A program made the position numbers and the translations under genes. 64,000 nucleotides of DNA from Trebonia sp963771985. Lineage in GTDB: Bacteria > Actinomycetota > Actinomycetes > Streptosporangiales > Streptosporangiaceae. The notes beneath the pieces were generated by a model. The model ran no database searches and was not told the DNA's origin. It saw only the letters and a list, made by a program, of their open reading frames with translations. Below are positions 25,785 through 33,089 of this stretch, piece by piece. The DNA lies in NCBI GenBank assembly GCA_963771985.1, contig CAVYVO010000001.1, forward strand, positions 248,001-312,000, in the 5' to 3' direction. Positions within the stretch are counted from its first letter, which is position 1, and every line of letters begins with the position of its first letter.

Positions 25785-26408
25785 TTACCGGGCTTCCACG
25801 CTCCGGAGCACCGTGGCGACGAAGTTATCGAGGATCTCGGCCCGCGCGGCCCGCGAGCGGCCGTGGCTGGTGATCAGCACCGCGTACAGGCCGAGCATGA
25901 AGAACTGGGCCGTGCGCAGCGCGTCTGCCTCCGGGTATGTCTCGCCACGGTCCCGCGCGAGCCCGATCGCCTGCACCACCAGGGTCATCATGGGGTAGTC
26001 CGCCCACTGATCGGTGCCAGGCAGCATCTCGGGGCGATTCGGGGAGAAGTGCAGCGCGAGCATCTCCCGGAAGAGCACCTTGCCGACCCGCCGCTCCATC
26101 TGGGCCATCAGCCGGACTGTCTCGGTCAGCGCGCCGGCCAGGTGATGTGGCCGGGCCAGGAACTTCTCCAGCTGGGCGGCCAGCCGTATCTCCTCATGCC
26201 GCTCGAGCTCGGCGAGGATGTCCTCCTTCGTGGGGAAATGGAAGTAGAAGGTGCCGCGCGCCACGCCCGCCTCCCTGGCGATGACGCTGACGTCGGCGGC
26301 GGCCATACCGACCCGCTTGAACTCCGCGACCGCCGCCGCGTACACGCGCCGCCGGGTCTCCCGCCGCTGCACCTCACGCCCGTTGGGCTTGTCTTCCTTA
26401 GTTGTCAT
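25785..26408 (-). CDS. TetR-family transcriptional regulator
   Basis: 207-aa repressor. The N-terminal HTH (RRRVYAAAVAEFKRVGMAAADVSVIAREAGVARGTFYFHFPTKEDIL) covers residues ~15-60; the C-terminal ligand domain is of the TetR_C fatty-acyl or xenobiotic type. ATG 26408 is preferred to an in-frame ATG at 26447, because AGGAG is six bases upstream and the longer version would cover the operator. It is divergent from the P450 gene, with a 20-bp palindrome between, so it very likely represses both itself and the P450-molybdenum hydroxylase operon. The inducer is probably the substrate of that operon. Confidence 0.88.
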   Translation of the reverse strand: MTTKEDKPNGREVQRRETRRRVYAAAVAEFKRVGMAAADVSVIAREAGVARGTFYFHFPTKEDILAELERHEEIRLAAQLEKFLARPHHLAGALTETVRLMAQMERRVGKVLFREMLALHFSPNRPEMLPGTDQWADYPMMTLVVQAIGLARDRGETYPEADALRTAQFFMLGLYAVLITSHGRSRAARAEILDNFVATVLRSVEAR

Positions 26409-26430
26409 CGCGCTCCTATTCATACGCCCG

Positions 26431-26450
26431 TCACTGACAGTCGTCAATGA
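26431..26450. promoter_or_regulatory. Probable TetR operator palindrome
   Basis: TCAcTGACagtcGTCAaTGA at 26431-26450 is an imperfect 20-bp palindrome (TCA-TGAC-4-GTCA-TGA). It lies between the divergent tetR start (26408) and the P450 start (26539). A further TGACAG/GACAG repeat follows directly. Position and symmetry fit a TetR dimer site. Confidence 0.65.
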
Positions 26451-26467
26451 CAGGCGACAGCGAAGTC

Positions 26468-26497
26468 TTGTCAGCGGCCGGGACCATAGTCTATACA
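26468..26497 (+). promoter_or_regulatory. Candidate sigma-70-type promoter for P450 operon
   Basis: TTGTCA at 26468-26473 and TATACA at 26492-26497 are separated by 18 bp and lie about 40 bp upstream of the P450 start. The -35 element lies just downstream of the TetR palindrome, so a bound repressor would hinder polymerase. Confidence 0.5.
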
Positions 26498-26538
26498 GGT
26501 GAGTGTCCGCTTACCCCCGATGACGGGAGGCTTACGGC

Positions 26539-27729
26539 GTGGACTCAGACGCCCTCTACTGGGACCCGTACGACGCCCGCTTCGCGGCCGACCCGTGGCC
26601 GCTGTTCAACCGGATGCGTGAGGAAGCCCCGCTTTACTACAACGAGCTGCATGATTTCTACGCTGTCAGCCGCTACGCCGACGTGGAGCGGGTGCTGACG
26701 GACACCGAGACGTACTCCTCCGCGCGCGGGGTCATGCTGGAGCTGATCAAGGCGAACATGGAGATCCCGCCGGGCACCCTCATCATGGAGGACCCGCCGA
26801 TCCACAACATCCACCGGCAGCTGCTGGCCCGGGTGTTCTCGCCGCGCCGGGTGGCCGACCTGGAGCCGCGGATACGCGAGTACTGCACCGCCTGCCTGGA
26901 CCCGCTGGTCGGCGAGTCCCGGTTCGACCTCATCGAGAAGCTGGGCCTGGAGATGCCGATGAGGGTCATCGGCATGCTGCTCGGCATCCCCGAGGAAGGG
27001 CAGGCCGCCTTCCGCGACGAGTCCAACGCCAAGCTCCTGACCGAGGACGGCGGCAAGATGGACTTCAGCGACGGGGTCATCCTCTCGCACGAGGCGATGG
27101 GTGACTACGTCGACTGGCGGCACACCCACCCGTCCGACGACGTGATGACTGAGCTGATCAACGCTGAGTTCGAGGACGAGAACGGCGTGACCCGCACGCT
27201 GACCCGCGACGAGATCCTGATGTACGTCACGGTCATCGGCGGCGCGGGGAACGAGACGACGGGCAGGCTCATCGGCTGGATGGGCTCGACCCTCGCCAAG
27301 CACCCCGAGCAGCGCGCGGAGATCGCCGCCGACCCGTCACTGGTGCCCGGCGCGGTCGAGGAGGTCCTGCGATTCGAGCCGCCCGGCCCGTTCAACGCCC
27401 GCTACGTGACGAAGGATGTCGAGTGGTACGGGCAGACCGTGCCGGCGGGCAGCGCGATGCTGTGCATGGTAGGCGCGGCCAACCGTGATCCCCGGCGCTA
27501 CGACGACCCGGACCGGTTCGACATCCGCCGCAAGAAGAGCATGCACCTGACCTTCATCCTCGGCCCGCACTACTGCCTCGGCTCTGCCCTGGCCCGGCTG
27601 GAGGGCCGCGTCGCGCTCGAGGAGATCCTCAAGCGCTGGCCGTCCTGGGCGATCGACTGGGACGGGGCCAAGCTGCAGCAGACCTCGTCGGTGCGCGGCT
27701 GGGAGCAGCTCCCGCTGGTGGTCGGATGA
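26539..27729 (+). CDS. Cytochrome P450
   Basis: 396-aa bacterial class I P450 monooxygenase. The haem-binding loop is FILGPHYCLGSALAR with Cys346. The I-helix oxygen-activation motif is GGAGNETT (Glu239-Thr240-Thr241), where Glu replaces the usual Asp. The ExxR is in VEEVLRFEPP. A GTG start at 26539 follows GGGAGG. It is the first gene of a five-gene run; its stop overlaps the start of the molybdenum hydroxylase large subunit. It needs an external ferredoxin and reductase, none of which is encoded here. It is close to CYP families acting on sterols, terpenes or aromatics, but the substrate is not assignable. Confidence 0.92.
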   Translation: MDSDALYWDPYDARFAADPWPLFNRMREEAPLYYNELHDFYAVSRYADVERVLTDTETYSSARGVMLELIKANMEIPPGTLIMEDPPIHNIHRQLLARVFSPRRVADLEPRIREYCTACLDPLVGESRFDLIEKLGLEMPMRVIGMLLGIPEEGQAAFRDESNAKLLTEDGGKMDFSDGVILSHEAMGDYVDWRHTHPSDDVMTELINAEFEDENGVTRTLTRDEILMYVTVIGGAGNETTGRLIGWMGSTLAKHPEQRAEIAADPSLVPGAVEEVLRFEPPGPFNARYVTKDVEWYGQTVPAGSAMLCMVGAANRDPRRYDDPDRFDIRRKKSMHLTFILGPHYCLGSALARLEGRVALEEILKRWPSWAIDWDGAKLQQTSSVRGWEQLPLVVG

Positions 27730-30092
27730 CCGCCGTCGGGGCGGCCCGCTACGCCGGCAGCCGCGTGCGGCGCGTCGAGGACGCCCGGCTGCTCACGGGC
27801 ACCGGCACGTTCGTCGACGACATCACGCGGCCGGGCATGCTGCACGCCTGCTTCGTCCGCAGCCCCCACCCCAGGGCTCGCATCGTCTCCATCGACACCA
27901 CCGCGGCGCTGGAGCTGCCCGGCGTGCACGCCGTCTTCACCGCCGCTGACCTCAACGGCGATGTGGTGGAGGCCTGGTACACCGGAACGGGGAAGATGGT
28001 CCCGGACACGCCCCGGCCGCCGCTTGCCCACGGCGAGGCCCGGTTCGCCGGCGACATCGTGGCCCTCGTCGTGGCCGATAGCCGCTATCTCGCGGAGGAC
28101 GCCGCCGAGCTGGTCGACGTGGACTACGAGCCGCTGCCGGCGGTCGCCGACTACGCGTGTGCCCGGACGACGGAAGCGCTCGTGCACGAGGGCTACGCCG
28201 GCAACCTCGCGGGCGAGCTCGCCGGCGCGCCCGCCGAGACGATCGCCGACGCCTACGACTCGGCAACTCACGTGGTCAGCGAGACGATCTGGGAACAGGC
28301 GCAGGGCGCCGTCCCGATGGAGACCCGGGGCCTGGTCGTGGAGTGGTCCCGGGGCAGCGGCGAGCTGACCGTCTGGGCGGGCACGCAGGCCCCGCATGAG
28401 GTGCGGATGTTCGCGGCCCGGCTGCTCGGCATCCCCGAGCACAGCGTCCGGGTGATCACCCGCGACGTCGGCGGCGGCTTCGGGCAGAAGGTCGTGCCGC
28501 TGCGCGAGGACATCTGCGTCCTGCTGGCGGCACGGAAGCTGCCCGCCGCGGTCAAGTGGATCGAGGACCGCCGGGAGAACCTGCAGTCCGCCGGCACGGC
28601 ACGGCACGAGCATGGCGCAGCGAGGCTCGCCTTCGACGACGAGGGAACGATTCTCGCCGCGTCGCTCGACCACGTCCAGGACGTCGGTGCGTACCCGACG
28701 CCGTGGCCGGTCGGCACGGGCGCGGCGACCGGAATGATCTTCCCGGGCCCGTACCGGATCGCGAAGGGCACATTCAGCCACGCCTCGGTGTTCTCGCACA
28801 CCCCCGGCCGGATCGCCTACCGGGGACCGTGGGCGTTCGAGACCCTGGCCCGCGAGGTCACCCTGGACATCGCGGCCCGCCGGATGGCCGTCGACCCGGC
28901 GGAACTGCGCCGCAGGAACCTGCTGCGCCGCGATGAGATGCCGTACTCCAGCCCGACCGGCATGCCCTACGACCACATGGACCCGCTGGAGACGCTGGAG
29001 CAGGCCCTGGCGATCCTGGACTACGACGCGTTCCGCAAGGAGCAGGCCGCCGCCCGCGGGCAGGGCCGCTACCTGGGCGTCGGGATCTCCTGCTACGCCG
29101 AGCCGACGACGCCCGCGTTCGGCTACTACACGACCGAGGGCGCGACGATACGGATCGAGCCGTCAGGAAAGGTCAACGTCTACGTGGCCGGCGGTTCGAC
29201 CGGCAACAGCCTGGAGACGACGACGGTGCAGCTCGCCGCCGACGCGCTCGGGGCCGACATCGCCGACGTGCACACGATCCAGGGCGACACGGCGGTCACG
29301 CCGTTCGGCGCGGGCACCGGCGGCAGCCGCAGCGGCTCGATGATCGCCGGGGCCGTCGGGGTCACGGCGGCGGAACTGCGGGACAAGCTCGCCAAGCTGG
29401 CGGCGCACAAGCTGGAGGCGAGCGAGGCCGACATCGAGCTGGCGCGCAGCCGGGCGGCCGTGAAGGGCGACCCGGACGCCGGGGTCAGCTTCGCTGAACT
29501 GGCCGACATCGCCTACTTCCAGCCGTACGCGCTGCCGCCGGGAATGCCGCCAGGCCTTGAGGCATCCGCCCGGTACGCGGCGACGGGCATCGGCCTGTGG
29601 GCGTGCGCCACGCACGTGTGCACCTGCGAGGTCGACGTCACGACGGGCAAGGTGACGCTGCTGCGCTACATCGTCGGCGAGGACTGCGGCCACATGATCA
29701 ACCCCGCCGTGGTCGAAGGCCAGATCGCCGGCGGGGTCGTGCAGGGCATCGGCGGCGCGCTGCTCGAGGAGCTTGCCTACGACGCCGACGGCAATCCGGT
29801 CGCCACCACTTTCATGGACTACCTGCTGCCCACCGCCACTGAGGTGCCGCTGATCGAGTACGCGCACGTCGAGACGGCGCCCGGCCCTGGCCCCGGCGGG
29901 TACAAGGGCGTTGGCGAGGGCGGCGCGATCGGCTCGCCCCCGGCCGTCGTCAACGCGGTGGCGGACGCGCTGGCCCCGTTCGGGGTGATGATCACCAGGC
30001 TCCCGCTCTCCCCGGCGGCCATCGCCGGGCTGATCGACCTGGGCCGGGGGCCGGAGACGCGTGGGCCGGGGGCCAGGGAGGACAAGCAGTGA
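27726..30092 (+). CDS. Molybdenum hydroxylase large subunit (xanthine dehydrogenase family, CoxL-like)
   Basis: 788-aa molybdopterin-binding catalytic subunit. An N-terminal 'hammerhead' domain (VRRVEDARLLTGTGTFVDDI) is followed by the molybdenum-cofactor domains with GGGFGQKV and the loop AYRGPWAFE. This loop is not the VAYRCSFR sequence of form I CO dehydrogenase, so it is a general aldehyde or heterocycle hydroxylase. The C-terminal GVGEGGAIGSPPAVVNAV contains the expected catalytic Glu. ATG overlaps the P450 stop, and the C-terminus overlaps the FAD subunit start (GTGA). With the next two genes it forms the standard L-M-S heterotrimer. Confidence 0.9.
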   Translation: MTAVGAARYAGSRVRRVEDARLLTGTGTFVDDITRPGMLHACFVRSPHPRARIVSIDTTAALELPGVHAVFTAADLNGDVVEAWYTGTGKMVPDTPRPPLAHGEARFAGDIVALVVADSRYLAEDAAELVDVDYEPLPAVADYACARTTEALVHEGYAGNLAGELAGAPAETIADAYDSATHVVSETIWEQAQGAVPMETRGLVVEWSRGSGELTVWAGTQAPHEVRMFAARLLGIPEHSVRVITRDVGGGFGQKVVPLREDICVLLAARKLPAAVKWIEDRRENLQSAGTARHEHGAARLAFDDEGTILAASLDHVQDVGAYPTPWPVGTGAATGMIFPGPYRIAKGTFSHASVFSHTPGRIAYRGPWAFETLAREVTLDIAARRMAVDPAELRRRNLLRRDEMPYSSPTGMPYDHMDPLETLEQALAILDYDAFRKEQAAARGQGRYLGVGISCYAEPTTPAFGYYTTEGATIRIEPSGKVNVYVAGGSTGNSLETTTVQLAADALGADIADVHTIQGDTAVTPFGAGTGGSRSGSMIAGAVGVTAAELRDKLAKLAAHKLEASEADIELARSRAAVKGDPDAGVSFAELADIAYFQPYALPPGMPPGLEASARYAATGIGLWACATHVCTCEVDVTTGKVTLLRYIVGEDCGHMINPAVVEGQIAGGVVQGIGGALLEELAYDADGNPVATTFMDYLLPTATEVPLIEYAHVETAPGPGPGGYKGVGEGGAIGSPPAVVNAVADALAPFGVMITRLPLSPAAIAGLIDLGRGPETRGPGAREDKQ

Positions 30093-30964
30093 AGCCAGCC
30101 CCGTTCGAGTACCACGCGCCGGACAGCGCCAAGGAGGCCGTCGACCTGCTCGCCGAGCTTGGCGACGGCGCGAAGGTGATCGCCGGCGGGCAGAGCCTGG
30201 TCCCGGTGCTCGCCATGCGGCTCGCGGTCTTCGACCACCTCATCGACATCCGCCGGATCGGGGCGCTGCGCGGCATCGAGGAGCGCGGCGACTCCGTCTG
30301 GATCGGAGCGGGCACCACCGAGGCGGAGATCGGCCGCTCGGAGCTGATCGCCAGACGCCTGCCGCTGCTGTCTCGCGCCACACCGCTGATCGGCCACTTC
30401 CAGATCCGCAACCGGGGCACCATCGGCGGATCGCTGGCTCACGCGGACGCGTCAGCCGAGTACCCGGCGGTGGCCCTGGCCCTGGACGCGACCATCGAGG
30501 CGATGTCACCGCGCGGCCAGCGGACGATCCCGGCGGCGGAGTTCTTCACCGGCATCTGGACCACCGCGCTGGAGCCCGACGAGCTGCTCACCGGGATCAG
30601 CTTCCCGTCGGCAACCGGGAAGCAGGGCTTCGGGATCGAGGAGTTCGCCCGGCGCTCGGGCGACTTCGCGGTGGCAGGCGCGGCCGTCGCGGTCGGGCTC
30701 GACCCCGTCGGCCGGGTCAGCCGGAGCGGCATTGGCCTGTTCGGCCTCGGCCCGACCGCGCTGCGCGCCGTCTCCGCTGAGGCGTCCGCTCTCGGCATCT
30801 CCGCCAGCGACATCGATCCGGCGGAGATCGGGCGGGCCGCCGTCGCGGACCTCGACTCGGTCCCGTCCGACCTGCACGGCACCGCCGGCTACCGGAAGAA
30901 GGTGGGCGCGGCCATGGTGACCCGCGCCTGGGAGAAGGCCGTCAAGGAGGCAGCCAATGGCTGA
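30089..30964 (+). CDS. Molybdenum hydroxylase FAD-binding subunit (CoxM-like)
   Basis: 291-aa FAD subunit of the xanthine dehydrogenase family. The FAD-binding PCMH domain has AGGQSLVPVLAMRL near residues 32-45 and RNRGTIGGSLAHADASAE near 111-128, followed by a CO_deh_flav_C domain. The start is GTG at 30089 in a GTGA overlap. The last eight bases overlap the iron-sulphur subunit. It transfers electrons from the 2Fe-2S centres to the terminal acceptor. Confidence 0.9.
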   Translation: MKPAPFEYHAPDSAKEAVDLLAELGDGAKVIAGGQSLVPVLAMRLAVFDHLIDIRRIGALRGIEERGDSVWIGAGTTEAEIGRSELIARRLPLLSRATPLIGHFQIRNRGTIGGSLAHADASAEYPAVALALDATIEAMSPRGQRTIPAAEFFTGIWTTALEPDELLTGISFPSATGKQGFGIEEFARRSGDFAVAGAAVAVGLDPVGRVSRSGIGLFGLGPTALRAVSAEASALGISASDIDPAEIGRAAVADLDSVPSDLHGTAGYRKKVGAAMVTRAWEKAVKEAANG

Positions 30965-31460
30965 CGTCAGCATCGAGGTCACCGTCAACGGGCAGCCCCG
31001 GCGGGCGGCCGTCGAGCCGCGGCTGACCCTGGCCGACTTCCTCCGCGAACGCTGCCAGCTCACCGGCACGCACCTAGGCTGCGAGCACGGCGTCTGCGGC
31101 GCGTGCACCGTCATACTCGACGGGCAGGCGGTACGCGGCTGCCTCGTCTTCGCGGTGCAGGCCGACGGCGGCGAGATCACCACCGTCGAGGGCATCGCCG
31201 GGTCCGACGGCACGCTGTCCCCCGTTCAGCGAGCGTTCCGGGAGCACCACGGGCTGCAGTGCGGCTTCTGCACCCCCGGCTTCGTCACCTCGGTGACCAC
31301 GTTCCTGCGCGACAATCCCAGCCCCACGGACGAGGAGATCCGTGAGGCCCTATCCGGCAACCTGTGCCGCTGCACCGGCTACCAGGGCATCCTGGCCGCC
31401 GTCCGCGCGGCCGCTACCACCATTAATGCCGCCACCACCATGAATCAAGAAGCGAGGTAA
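30957..31460 (+). CDS. Molybdenum hydroxylase 2Fe-2S subunit (CoxS-like)
   Basis: 167-aa small subunit with two 2Fe-2S clusters. The plant-type ferredoxin site is Cys42-x4-Cys47-x2-Cys50 with Cys62; the C-terminal helical site has CGFCTPGF and CRCTGYQGI. A Thr/Ala-rich tail follows. ATG at 30957 overlaps the FAD subunit by eight bases. It passes electrons between the molybdenum site and FAD. Confidence 0.92.
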   Translation: MADVSIEVTVNGQPRRAAVEPRLTLADFLRERCQLTGTHLGCEHGVCGACTVILDGQAVRGCLVFAVQADGGEITTVEGIAGSDGTLSPVQRAFREHHGLQCGFCTPGFVTSVTTFLRDNPSPTDEEIREALSGNLCRCTGYQGILAAVRAAATTINAATTMNQEAR

Positions 31461-31466
31461 CAGGGC

Positions 31467-32303
31467 ATGCCAGGAAGAGTCGAGGGCAAGGTCGCCTTCA
31501 TCACCGGCGCCGGCCGCGGCCAGGGCCGCAGCCACGCGGTGAAGCTGGCCTCCGAGGGCGCGGACATCATCGCGATCGACATCTGCCACGACGTCGAGGG
31601 CGCGCTGCCGATGGCCACGCCGGACGACCTCGCCGAGACAGTCAAGCTGGTAGAGGCTCAGGACCGGCGGATCATCGCGACCCAGGCGGACGTGCGCGAC
31701 CTCGACGAGCTCACGGCGGCGGTGGACGCCGGCGTCGAGGAGCTCGGCCGGCTGGACATCGTGGTGGCCAACGCGGGCATCGCGAGCCTGGGCGGCCCGG
31801 TGGAGAAGATGAGCCAGGACAACTGGAAGCACACCATTGACATCAACCTGACCGGCCTGTGGAATACCGCCCGGGTGGCCATCCCGCACCTGATCGCGGG
31901 CGGCCGCGGCGGCGCGATCGTGCTCACCAGCTCCGTGGGCGGCATGCACGCGATGCCGAACATGAGCCACTACGTCTCGGCCAAGCACGGCGTCATCGGG
32001 CTGATGCGGTCGCTGGCCGTGGAGCTCGGACAGCACCACATCCGGGTCAACTCGGTCCTCCCGACCAACGTGAACACCCCGATGTTCATGAACGAGGGCA
32101 CGTTCAAGATGTTCCGCCCCGACCTGGAGAACCCGACCGCGGCCGACGTGGAGCCGATCGCCGCGCAGTTCATGCACGTCCTGCCGCACGGTTGGGTCGA
32201 GCCGGAGGACGTCAGCAACGCGATCCTCTTCCTGGCCTCCGACGAGTCCCGCTACATCACCGGCGTGCCCCTCCCCGTCGACCTTGGCGCCCTCCTTAAG
32301 TAG
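31467..32303 (+). CDS. Mycofactocin-coupled SDR-family oxidoreductase
   Basis: 278-aa short-chain dehydrogenase of the mycofactocin-coupled subfamily. This is recognised by the FITGAGRGQGRSHAVKLA nucleotide loop with an extended insertion after strand 2 (IDICHDVEGALPMATPDDL), NAGIAS, and catalytic Tyr169-x3-Lys173 (HYVSAKHG). This subfamily keeps NAD(H) tightly bound and passes electrons to mycofactocin. It follows the 2Fe-2S subunit by six bases, so alcohol oxidation is coupled to the P450 and hydroxylase steps. The mycofactocin biosynthesis genes are not in the window. Immediately downstream is a decayed tRNA-Tyr fragment. Confidence 0.9.
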   Translation: MPGRVEGKVAFITGAGRGQGRSHAVKLASEGADIIAIDICHDVEGALPMATPDDLAETVKLVEAQDRRIIATQADVRDLDELTAAVDAGVEELGRLDIVVANAGIASLGGPVEKMSQDNWKHTIDINLTGLWNTARVAIPHLIAGGRGGAIVLTSSVGGMHAMPNMSHYVSAKHGVIGLMRSLAVELGQHHIRVNSVLPTNVNTPMFMNEGTFKMFRPDLENPTAADVEPIAAQFMHVLPHGWVEPEDVSNAILFLASDESRYITGVPLPVDLGALLK

Positions 32304-32310
32304 CAGATCA

Positions 32311-32360
32311 CTGTAAACCGTCGGATCAGCCCTTGTTGATTCGAATCCGACACCGCCACC
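32311..32360 (+). other. Decayed tRNA-Tyr(GTA) 3' fragment, candidate att site
   Basis: A 50-base stretch reads like the 3' half of tRNA-Tyr. It has an anticodon loop CTGTAAA (GTA), a 3' anticodon strand CCGTC, a long variable arm TCGGATCAGCC, a T loop TTCGAAT with 3' strand CCGAC, and acceptor-like ACCGCCACC. The 5' half is absent, since the bases before the loop cannot pair. One T-stem pair is broken and the acceptor is one base short. This is the pattern left by an element integrated at a tRNA 3' end. Confidence 0.5.
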
Positions 32361-33089
32361 GGCAAAATGGCCCGCTAGCTGCAGATTGGCGGCCATCACG
32401 GCGGCCGCACTTCGGTACGTGAGCTGCCGGAATAGCCGCGGCCATCCCGGAGCCCCGATAACGTGAAAGCTTCCCGCCCCGGGACGGCTCTGGCTCATAT
32501 AACTGGGAGGTAACGGTCTGATCGTGCGCTGGCGGCCGTCCGGTGTCCGCTTCTCGCCGGTTTTCGATAACGTGAAGGATGTTACGGCCTATAGGTCGAA
32601 GGATCTTTCTCGTTAGTTCGAGCTTGGGCGTTCATAGGGAAAATACGGCGGGCGGGCGACGTCAGGGCTCCGTTATCATCCAGAAATGTGCGACAGAGCC
32701 CCCAGGACCCGCAGGATCTTTCACGATAATCCCGGCGCCCGGCTCATCCCCGCCGCAGGCGGCCGCCGGCCGGCAGACGGGCGCGCAAGCGCGGGAAGAG
32801 CCGCCCATCGCCGCAGGTCGCGCTAAAGTGCGGCTGCCGTGCTATGCGGGCCATTTCTTTATCCCGGGGTGTGTCATTCTGGGATGACCTTGCCGAGCTG
32901 GCTGATGGCGGCGTGCACCGTGTCGTGGCAGGCGGGCAGGAGCGGCAGTCGTACCGCCGGGCTGCAGATCGGAGGCCCTGGGCGTGCATGCTTGACCGCC
33001 GCCTCCTAGACCACGCTCACCTGGCACCCGCTGGGCTGGGTGACCGTGATCCCACCGATGTGGGACGATGTGACTGAGGGAGGGCATGC
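32361..33089. other. Intergenic region upstream of plsB, direct repeats only
   Basis: No convincing gene. The 12-mer CGATAACGTGAA occurs twice (32456-32467 and 32565-32576). Local GC is lower between 32560 and 32720. GGGAGGG before the plsB ATG is a good ribosome binding site. Short reading frames here have poor codon bias and no family resemblance. Confidence 0.4.

Noticed and set aside
32579..32887. 103-codon plus-strand frame before plsB
   Set aside because: Poor codon bias, no ribosome binding site, no family resemblance, and it sits in a lower-GC intergenic region.
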